64,000 bases of DNA from an uncultured Lachnospiraceae bacterium (lineage in GTDB: Bacteria > Bacillota > Clostridia > Lachnospirales > Lachnospiraceae). Positions 59,000-64,000 of this stretch are shown here, one piece after another. The position numbers and the translations under genes were made by a program. Numbering within the stretch: position 1 is the first letter of the stretch; every line of letters starts with the position of its first letter. The notes under the pieces are model-generated. The model was given only the letters and a program-made list of their open reading frames with translations, did not search any database and was not told the origin of the DNA. The DNA is taken from assembly GCA_946554445.1 (NCBI GenBank), contig CAMNSD010000008.1:62001-126000 (forward strand), read 5' to 3'.

Positions 59000-59756
59000 A
59001 ATTGAAAATTTTGAGGTAATGGGATGGGAACATGTTATCCGTGGTATGCGAAACCCGATGAATAGTTGGAATAAGTCTGACAGCGGTATCTGCAAAGGTG
59101 GTGAAGATGGAATCGGCTGCGAACATTGCGCAGTAGAGATACCTTGTACCCATGCATATGACCATTCATGGCAGCTCGGCAAGGCAGATCATGAACTGAT
59201 GATGAAGCTGGCAAAAGCCGGTTCAGTTCACGGAAAATTCCGCCGGATGATTGCCGTATATGTAGATATTACGGCTCCATTGTATTGGTGGAAGGAGTTT
59301 GATACGTACAAAATCGGTACGGTTGCCAACTCCTGCTCCACAATGCACAAAATTCATGCAAAGGAGTTTACGCTGGAGGATTTCAGTTGCGAGCATCTGT
59401 CTTGTTGGGGTGCGGCTCCGAGAGGTAACACTGATGGAGATTTGATGGATGAGAAAGTCAGCGACTTTATGTATGATTACATGGGCGCATTGATGGCCAC
59501 TATTGTCGCTCTTAACAGCGCCAGAGAGCAGTTCCTGAAGCGGCAGGATAAACGATACTGGTGGCAGATGATTCAGCTTCTTCCCAGCTCTTACAACCAG
59601 AAACGGACGGTGATGCTGAACTATGAAGTTCTGTCTGGTATTTATATTTACCGTAAGAATCACAAGCTGGATGAATGGCGGGAGTTTTGCCATTGGATCG
59701 AGCAGCTTCCGTACAGTGAGATTATTACGTGTAATGTGGAGGAACCGACCGAATGA
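58992..59756 (+). CDS. Conserved phage protein, distant ThyX-like
   Basis: 254 residues. The segment VDITAPLYWWKEFDTYKIGT then NSCSTMHKI has the layout of the ThyX nucleotide and flavin site, but the RHR motif is replaced; LLPSSYNQKRTVMLNYEVLSG resembles the C-terminal ThyX helix. If related, it is a diverged thymidylate-synthase fold. A CKGGEDGIGCEHC segment adds a possible metal site. The start overlaps the P-loop gene. Confidence 0.5.
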   Translation: MIKIENFEVMGWEHVIRGMRNPMNSWNKSDSGICKGGEDGIGCEHCAVEIPCTHAYDHSWQLGKADHELMMKLAKAGSVHGKFRRMIAVYVDITAPLYWWKEFDTYKIGTVANSCSTMHKIHAKEFTLEDFSCEHLSCWGAAPRGNTDGDLMDEKVSDFMYDYMGALMATIVALNSAREQFLKRQDKRYWWQMIQLLPSSYNQKRTVMLNYEVLSGIYIYRKNHKLDEWREFCHWIEQLPYSEIITCNVEEPTE

Positions 59757-59960
59757 AAATAGTTAAAGAATATCTATGCAACGATAGAACACCAACAATC
59801 GATGAACTAAAAAAATCTATCAATATCGCTAATGCCGATGATTGCGTGGTTAAGTTGAATTGGTTTTTTTCCTCATAATGGATGGCACAATATGTATATT
59901 ACCAAAGATATGACTTTGGAAGATTGCAAAAGTAAACTTCCAAAAAAATATTCAGTGTAG
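59753..59960 (+). pseudogene. Frameshifted phage gene (T7 run)
   Basis: From ATG 59753 the frame reads 41 residues and stops at 59876-59878 just after TTTTTTT (59864-59870). Deleting one T gives a continuous 68-residue product: NWFFPHNGWHNMYITKDMTL, then EDCKSKLPKKYSV, stop at 59958. The restored sequence is coherent, so this is either an indel, a sequence error, or slippage at the run. Start coupled to the previous gene. Confidence 0.7.
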
Positions 59961-59974
59961 ATAGGTGGAGAATA

Positions 59975-60229
59975 ATGAACTGGCGAGATTTTGATAATAA
60001 GCAGTTAGAAATGCAGATGAAAGATTTAAAACGCTGCATCGAAATACAAGCCGAACGACCGCTTACAGTTCGAGAGAAGGATTGGTTTAATCTTCGATAT
60101 GACAGAGGAAGTATTCGATGTGGGTCGCGCTCTTATAGAAGCGGGCTTATATCATCTCTCGACAGAGCAATTAAGCGTTTGGAAAAGGAAATGACAAGTG
60201 ACGAACTTCGTCGCGTGAAAGGAGAATAG
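59975..60229 (+). CDS. Small phage protein, 84 residues
   Basis: MNWRDFDNKQLEMQMKDLKR, then a basic middle with GSIRCGSRSYRSGLISSLDR and a helical end. Nucleic-acid binding is possible from charge. The ribosome site is AGGTGGAG. No family recognised. Confidence 0.6.
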   Translation: MNWRDFDNKQLEMQMKDLKRCIEIQAERPLTVREKDWFNLRYDRGSIRCGSRSYRSGLISSLDRAIKRLEKEMTSDELRRVKGE

Positions 60230-60231
60230 CA

Positions 60232-60456
60232 ATGCTTAAATTATTAACAGATTGTGATAAATGTATGTACAAGCGAGTGTGCAAATATTATGGACATCCC
60301 AAACAGGCTATGGAGAAATTGAAAAATACTACATATGGTGATGGACCGAATGATGATTACGGATGGGATACTATGATGGAGCATGAACATGTGGATATTT
60401 CGTTTTCCTGCCCGGATTATCAGGAGCAAAAACCGACACCCAAAGGCTTTGCTTAA
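60232..60456 (+). CDS. Cysteine-containing phage protein, 74 residues
   Basis: LTDCDKCMYKRVCKYYGHPKQ at the N-terminus and SFSCPDYQ near the end supply four cysteines plus a histidine, a likely metal site. GAAAGGAG in the end of the previous gene serves the ATG. Function unknown. Confidence 0.65.
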   Translation: MLKLLTDCDKCMYKRVCKYYGHPKQAMEKLKNTTYGDGPNDDYGWDTMMEHEHVDISFSCPDYQEQKPTPKGFA

Positions 60457-60474
60457 TTTACGGAGGAAAGTTGA

Positions 60475-60783
60475 TTGAGAATTGAAGGAAAATTATCGTC
60501 ATTAACGAATGGATTAGTTAATCCAAAAGAGATTCTTGGAAAACCGATAAAACTTTTTGGTACTTTTCAAATTGGTGAAATAACCGAAATTGACGAAGAA
60601 AAAGATTTATATTTTGGAGAAGTCTCGGACGAGGCTATTGGAGAAGTAATGCTGAATAATCCAGAAATGTCTATTGGGTTTTGTTTCAGTGAATGTAATA
60701 AAAGAGACTACCAACAAGGTGGTTATCAGCCAACAAAAATGCAAGAATACTTCTTAAAAAAGAATCGAGGTGATAAAATTTGA
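60475..60783 (+). CDS. Hypothetical phage protein with TTG start, 102 residues
   Basis: A TTG at 60475 with CGGAGG 8 bases upstream is the only start that keeps the ribosome spacing. The product reads IEGKLSSLTNGLVNPKEILG and GEITEIDEEKDLYFGEVSDEA, beta-rich. Its stop overlaps the next start (TTGA). No family recognised. Confidence 0.62.
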   Translation: MRIEGKLSSLTNGLVNPKEILGKPIKLFGTFQIGEITEIDEEKDLYFGEVSDEAIGEVMLNNPEMSIGFCFSECNKRDYQQGGYQPTKMQEYFLKKNRGDKI

Positions 60784-61310
60784 GCGCACAGTATGATTTA
60801 TATTTACAGCAGCATCGCGCTAATGTTTACAAAGGCTTCGAGTGGATTCGTGAGAATCTCCCAGAGCTTTTAGTAAATGAAGACGGTGCTGGATGGCAGA
60901 CAGAATTTGCGCATGATGCTTCTAAGAATGAGAAAGACGAATATGAAGCTTATGACGCATATTTCTATGGAGGAAACAGGTCTTATAAGGTGATGGAGAA
61001 CTACAGACGGGCTTGGCTTTTACACCTGCATCGTAATCCTCATCACTGGCAGCACTGGGTTCTCATCAACGATGACCCGAAAGAGGGCGAGATTGCTCTG
61101 GATATGCCCTACAATTATATTCTTGAAATGATTTGTGATTGGTGGGCATTTAGCTGGTCAAAAGGAAAGCTGTTTGAAATCTTCGATTGGTACGATGAGC
61201 ATAAGGCTTATATAAAACTGAGCGATGCTACCAGAAAAACGGTGGAGGATATTCTTGACAAGATGAGAGTCAAGCTCTCTGAAATCTCTACGGGAGGAAC
61301 AGAGAAATGA
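60780..61310 (+). CDS. DUF5662 family protein
   Basis: 176 residues, TTG start overlapping the previous stop. HRANVYKGFEWIRENLPELL, then HDASKNEKDEYEAYDAYFYG and LHLHRNPHHWQHWVL with several histidines, EMICDWWAFSW: the DUF5662 signature, found in phages and Firmicutes. The histidines and aspartates suggest an HD-like metal site. Ends just before the next gene. Confidence 0.8.
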   Translation: MSAQYDLYLQQHRANVYKGFEWIRENLPELLVNEDGAGWQTEFAHDASKNEKDEYEAYDAYFYGGNRSYKVMENYRRAWLLHLHRNPHHWQHWVLINDDPKEGEIALDMPYNYILEMICDWWAFSWSKGKLFEIFDWYDEHKAYIKLSDATRKTVEDILDKMRVKLSEISTGGTEK

Positions 61311-61600
61311 TGTCAGGAATAATTGAACAAATTAGTAGAGAAATAGCATCTCAATATGACGAGCAAATCGAGAAGGCATTGAACCGATGTGGATTTACAA
61401 TGCAATACTGTATAGAACATCCGGAAGAATTTTTGTGGATTAGAGATGCCATCAATCCGATGAATGGACAGTTACAATGGCTGGGTCAAGATTTATTCTC
61501 TGTTACCCAGTCTCTAAATTATGATGAGCAACATAATAAATATGTTGTAGAAGTAAATATTGAGTTTGCGGAAGGAGTGACAAAACATGAAGATACTTGA
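61307..61600 (+). CDS. Hypothetical phage protein, 97 residues
   Basis: Helical N-terminus (IEQISREIASQYDEQIEKAL) and a strand-rich C-terminus with KYVVEVNIEFAEG. The start overlaps the DUF5662 stop; GGGAGG lies upstream in that gene. No motif recognised. Confidence 0.6.
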   Translation: MMSGIIEQISREIASQYDEQIEKALNRCGFTMQYCIEHPEEFLWIRDAINPMNGQLQWLGQDLFSVTQSLNYDEQHNKYVVEVNIEFAEGVTKHEDT

Positions 61601-61685
61601 AATGATTGATAATCCAGTTTTGTGGTTTGTAATTGGGTTGCTGTTAAGTATTATTTTTAGAGATCGAGGAGGAAAACAAAAATGA
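61587..61685 (+). CDS. Small TM peptide, 32 residues
   Basis: MKILEMIDNPVLWFVIGLLL continues SIIFRDRGGKQK. One membrane helix. GAAGGAG lies 6 bases before the ATG, in the previous gene, and the stop overlaps the next start (ATGA). Coupling on both sides supports translation. Confidence 0.55.
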   Translation: MKILEMIDNPVLWFVIGLLLSIIFRDRGGKQK

Positions 61686-61894
61686 CATTTGTACAGATTG
61701 TAATTGCGTTTCTTATTGTCTATATTTGTGTCTATGCGCTGATTAACCGGGTATGTCAGTGTATTGAGCACTGTGCAACGGCCAAAGCATATTCCAAATT
61801 CAGAGAAAGCGGAATGCAGTTAAAGATGGATGACATTGAGGCCGGTATCCAAAAAGCCAACAAAGAAAAAGAACATGTTAAGGAGATAATCTAA
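61682..61894 (+). CDS. Small TM protein, 70 residues
   Basis: An N-terminal membrane helix (FVQIVIAFLIVYICVYALI) is followed by a soluble helical tail with cysteines (CQCIEHCATAKAYSKF). GAGGAGG lies in the previous gene. Function unknown; paired with the 32-residue peptide. Confidence 0.65.
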   Translation: MTFVQIVIAFLIVYICVYALINRVCQCIEHCATAKAYSKFRESGMQLKMDDIEAGIQKANKEKEHVKEII

Positions 61895-61906
61895 GCAATA
61901 CCTTGA

Positions 61907-61934
61907 GAGCCGCGTAACAACGGCTCTTTCTTTT
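61907..61934 (+). terminator. Cassette terminator GAGCCG/CGGCTC
   Basis: GAGCCG-CGTAACAA-CGGCTC then TTTCTTTT; loop as in other cassettes. Confidence 0.75.
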
Positions 61935-61957
61935 GTCAAAATTTAAGGAGATAGGTT

Positions 61958-62116
61958 ATGTTTAAACGAGAATTATTGAAAAATAAGCTCTACGGAGCTG
62001 TTATGATAGGTTTAGGGGCGTTGTCTGTACCCATCGAGTGGGATGCAACATTCTTTTTATTTACGTTGATGGCTGGTGGCGGACTGATATTTTCAAAGGA
62101 GAACTGGATTTTATGA
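61958..62116 (+). CDS. Small TM protein, 52 residues
   Basis: MFKRELLKNKLYGAVMIGLG is followed by LSVPIEWDATFFLFTLMAGG, giving two short hydrophobic segments and a GLIFSKENW end. AAGGAG lies 7 bases before the ATG. The stop overlaps the nrdG start. Role unknown. Confidence 0.55.
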   Translation: MFKRELLKNKLYGAVMIGLGALSVPIEWDATFFLFTLMAGGGLIFSKENWIL

Positions 62117-62586
62117 ACTACCAAAAAATCACACCAATCAGTATTGCAGACGGTATCGGATGCAGAGTAGTTTTGTGGGTATCTGGATGTGAACATAACT
62201 GCTACAACTGCCATAATCCTGATACGCACGACCCAACATCAGGATATTTGTTCGACGAGGATGCAGAAACAAGGCTTTTTGACTTGCTGAAACCGAGTTA
62301 TATTTCTGGTTTAACATTCAGTGGCGGAGATCCTCTACATCCGCTTAATCGAGCTGAGGTCACCCGGCTGGCAAGGCGACTCAAAGCTGAAATGCCGGAG
62401 AAAACTATCTGGCTTTACACAGGTTATATTTATGAGGAAATTTGTGGTTTGGAAGTGCTACGATTTGTAGACGCATTGGTAGACGGACCATACATAGAAT
62501 CACAAAGATGTGTTGGTAAATTCTATGGAAGTACAAACCAGAGAATTATCGCATTAAATACAACTCCTTTAATGGAAGGAGAGTGA
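62113..62586 (+). CDS. nrdG: Anaerobic ribonucleotide reductase activating protein
   Basis: 157 residues, a radical SAM enzyme that makes the glycyl radical on NrdD. The 4Fe-4S motif is SGCEHNCYNCHNPDTHD (CxxxCxxC, near 28); LTFSGGDPLHP is the AdoMet-binding GGDP segment, and LWLYTGY-like IWLYTGYIYEE follows. Length is normal. AAAGGAG lies 11 bases before the ATG at 62113. A gene of 71 residues lies between it and nrdD. Confidence 0.94.
   Translation: MNYQKITPISIADGIGCRVVLWVSGCEHNCYNCHNPDTHDPTSGYLFDEDAETRLFDLLKPSYISGLTFSGGDPLHPLNRAEVTRLARRLKAEMPEKTIWLYTGYIYEEICGLEVLRFVDALVDGPYIESQRCVGKFYGSTNQRIIALNTTPLMEGE
62564..62581 (+). promoter_or_regulatory. Hairpin covering the Shine-Dalgarno of the 62593 gene
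   Basis: CTCCTTT-AATG-GAAGGAG, 7 bp with one U-G, inside the end of nrdG. The 3' arm change is tolerated by wobble pairing. Confidence 0.6.
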
Positions 62587-62592
62587 TATTTT

Positions 62593-62808
62593 ATGAAGAA
62601 ACAAATAAACCCTATATTCTATGCTATTTGGAAGTATCATCTAGCAATGATTGATTTATGTAACATTCGGCAATCTCTTGGCTGTATTAGCGATAAGAAA
62701 GCTGAAGAGTCAAATAAAAAGCATTGTATGGGTGCTATCAAAAGTGCATATTTTGGAGGATTTGCTTCTGATAAAGTGAATCAAATGTTTTCAAATGAGG
62801 AGTCCTAA
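62593..62808 (+). CDS. Small protein between nrdG and nrdD, 71 residues
   Basis: MKKQINPIFYAIWKYHLAMI then CNIRQSLGCISDKKAEES and KSAYFGGFASDKV. Helical, basic, no clear membrane segment. It ends Glu-Glu-Ser with stop and last codons in a cassette terminator. Insertion between nrdG and nrdD is unusual but functional meaning is unknown. Confidence 0.62.
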   Translation: MKKQINPIFYAIWKYHLAMIDLCNIRQSLGCISDKKAEESNKKHCMGAIKSAYFGGFASDKVNQMFSNEES

Positions 62809-62826
62809 CAAGGGCTCTTTCTTTTT
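62800..62826 (+). terminator. Cassette terminator GAGTCC-TAACAA-GGGCTC
   Basis: Stop codon in the loop, TTTCTTTTTC follows. It separates the small gene from nrdD. Confidence 0.75.
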
Positions 62827-62855
62827 CTAAAAAATAAGAACGGAGGCGTATAACA

Positions 62856-64000
62856 TTGATTACAAAAATCATCAAACGGGACGGAACAGAGGTTGCGTTC
62901 GATGCTGAAAAGATATTTAACGCAATATCAAATGCAAATGCGGAGGTCAGTGCAGAGGAACAGCTTAACAATGTTGGACTCCAAATCACTACGCAGATGA
63001 TTGTCGAGCAGCTCAATAAGTTTAAAAGGGCTGTTGAGGTTGAGGAGATTCAGGAGATTGTTGAAACTGAGTTGATGAAAATGAAAGCTTACGAAGTAGC
63101 AAAGCGTTATATTCGCTACCGCTACGACCATAAGCTGAAGCGTGAATCGGATACCGATAAAAAGGTAATGTCTCTTGTGGAGTTTCAGAACGAAGCTGTC
63201 AAGCAGGAGAACAGCAACAAAAATCCGGAAATCATTCCTACACAGAGGGATTATATTGCCGGAGAGATTTCCAAGGATATTACTATGCGGCGCCTGCTTC
63301 CTGAAAATGTCGTAAAGGCTCATGAAGACGGACTCATTCACTTTCACGATGCCGATTACTTCATTCAGCACTCTCATAACTGCTGTCTCGTAAATCTGGA
63401 GGACATGCTTCAAAACAGCACTGTGATATCCGGTACACTTATCGAGAAGCCCCACACGTTCAGCACAGCTTGTAACATCGCTACGCAGATCATCGCTCAG
63501 GTGGCAAGCTCTCAGTATGGCGGGCATTCCATCAGTCTGGCTCACCTTGCACCTTTTGTGAACGATACCAGAGAACGGTTCAGAAAAAAGTATTCTGATC
63601 TTTTACAATGGGGAGATTCTATACGTCGGTATAATGATTTCATCGAAAAACTGGTTCGTGATGATATTACCAAAGGGGTTCAAACCATCCAGTATCAGGT
63701 CGTTACGTTGATGACAACAAACGGGCAGGCTCCATTCATTACGGTGTATATGGATATTAACGAAGCTAAGAATGAGCAGGAGCAGAAAGATCTCGCCAAT
63801 ATTATAGAAGAAGTTCTGAAGCAACGTATTCAGGGTGTAAAGAATGAAACCGGTACCTGGATCACGCCAGCATTTCCGAAACTCATATATGCTCTGGATG
63901 AAAACAATGTGGAGCCAGATTCAGAATTCTTCTATCTTACAGAGCTTGCGGCTCAGTGTACGGCCAAGAGAATGGTGCCGGATTATATTTCTAACAAAAT
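62856..64000 (+). CDS. nrdD: Anaerobic ribonucleoside-triphosphate reductase, 5' part
   Basis: 381 residues visible; the frame runs off the window. A TTG start at 62856 has CGGAGG 8 bases upstream. Residues 1-90 are the ATP-cone regulatory domain (KIIKRDGTEVAFDAEKIFNA). The catalytic barrel begins near 115, with DYIAGEISKDI, HFHDADYFIQHSHNCCLVNL and ACNIATQI. It makes deoxynucleotides without oxygen, using the radical installed by NrdG. The C-terminal glycyl-radical site lies outside the window. Confidence 0.93.
   Translation, partial: MITKIIKRDGTEVAFDAEKIFNAISNANAEVSAEEQLNNVGLQITTQMIVEQLNKFKRAVEVEEIQEIVETELMKMKAYEVAKRYIRYRYDHKLKRESDTDKKVMSLVEFQNEAVKQENSNKNPEIIPTQRDYIAGEISKDITMRRLLPENVVKAHEDGLIHFHDADYFIQHSHNCCLVNLEDMLQNSTVISGTLIEKPHTFSTACNIATQIIAQVASSQYGGHSISLAHLAPFVNDTRERFRKKYSDLLQWGDSIRRYNDFIEKLVRDDITKGVQTIQYQVVTLMTTNGQAPFITVYMDINEAKNEQEQKDLANIIEEVLKQRIQGVKNETGTWITPAFPKLIYALDENNVEPDSEFFYLTELAAQCTAKRMVPDYISNK

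Larger units (their letters stand above)
32100..63990 (+). repeat. Dispersed strand-specific octamer TTATATTT
   Basis: I located about 37 copies on the plus strand, among them 32100, 32775, 33944, 34052, 34131, 35245, 36305, 36599, 38107, 38962, 39584, 41791, 42009, 43622, 44483, 45637, 46161, 47476, 47934, 48570, 50655, 50865, 52657, 53069, 53152, 53344, 55365, 55650, 55763, 58249, 58590, 59642, 60607, 60798, 62298, 62424 and 63983. The inverse AAATATAA was not seen in the element. In the 30 kb of host DNA I found one copy (6812). Copies fall in all three codon frames and between genes. Function unknown. Confidence 0.75.
30300..64000. mobile_element. Integrated prophage or phage-like element (left part)
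   Basis: The border is inferred between the SASP terminator and the integrase. Inside, gene density rises, GC falls, nearly all genes are on the plus strand, and phage functions appear: integrase, family B polymerase, helicases, methylase and SSB. The exact left end is not resolved. The stretch 30165-30798 has no gene; it holds CGGCTTCTAAAGCCG (30356-30370, a perfect short inverted repeat), the CTCCTA repeats and a terminator. Structural genes and the right end lie outside the window. Confidence 0.85.

Noticed and set aside
32100..63990. TTATATTT as ordinary -10 promoter elements
   Set aside because: No TTGACA-like -35 is found at the proper distance in the intergenic copies checked (38962, 43622, 55650), and most copies lie deep inside genes.
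1..64000. CRISPR array or full insertion sequence
   Set aside because: No regularly spaced repeats with unique spacers and no transposase were seen in the window.

Overview
The window joins two kinds of DNA. Positions 1 to about 30.2 kb look like the chromosome of an anaerobic, spore-forming member of the Clostridia, most likely Lachnospiraceae. Support comes from an alpha/beta small acid-soluble spore protein, rubrerythrin, a rubredoxin-glutamate synthase fusion, a GlnRS, and DUF6062 and DUF2225 proteins. From about 30.3 kb to the right edge lies an integrated prophage or phage-like element. It starts with a tyrosine integrase on the minus strand, followed by about 32 kb of tightly packed, mostly small plus-strand genes. 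No capsid, portal, terminase or tail gene is visible, so the element must continue beyond 64 kb.

Chromosome, left to right: the end of mtnA; an XRE regulator; a DHH phosphoesterase; a large TIR-transmembrane-propeller protein; a redox pair (rubredoxin-GltB-like protein and rubrerythrin); glnS; a DUF2225 protein; a MocR regulator; a TetR regulator with a clear operator; DUF6062 and HAD genes; an AbrB-like/SARP regulator split by a homopolymer, next to four TTTCCG repeats spaced exactly 11 bp in front of a RhiA-like gene; an operon of adenosine-deaminase-like protein, muramoyl amidase and SLATT membrane protein; a NagD-like phosphatase; an EAL phosphodiesterase; malQ with a LacI regulator; CYTH, MATE and DJ-1 genes; and an SASP gene beside which the element is integrated.

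Element: the integrase has a consensus promoter overlapped by an inverted repeat. A run of small genes (30 to 180 codons, many with one membrane segment) follows, separated by a recurring cassette: a short terminator hairpin of the form GAGTCC-TAACAA-GGGCTC plus a U-rich tract, then a leader in which CTCCTTT can pair with the Shine-Dalgarno AAAGGAG. Within this run lie a tRNA-like gene with an enlarged anticodon arm, four DUF6353-related genes, and two equal-length genes whose 3' ends show the signature of diversity-generating-retroelement targets. Then comes a replication block: a 1,440-residue open frame combining SF3 helicase, AEP-like primase and family B polymerase, followed by an SSB-like protein, an N6-methylase-like protein and an SF2 helicase. 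The right part holds DUF488, a HAD fusion, a LemA/two-TM pair, a P-loop protein, a distant ThyX-like protein, DUF5662, and the anaerobic ribonucleotide reductase pair nrdG and nrdD (nrdD cut by the edge).

The most unusual signals are: (1) the paired retroelement-type variable regions with no reverse transcriptase in view; (2) the octamer TTATATTT, seen about 37 times on the plus strand of the element, in all three codon frames and between genes, but essentially never on the other strand and about once in the 30 kb of host DNA; (3) the repeated hairpins that pair with the ribosome-binding site; (4) the tRNA-like gene without a decodable anticodon loop; (5) the one-frame replisome with an internal ribosome-binding site; (6) the SARP-type 11-bp repeats; and (7) the deaminase-amidase-SLATT operon. 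All counts were made by eye.
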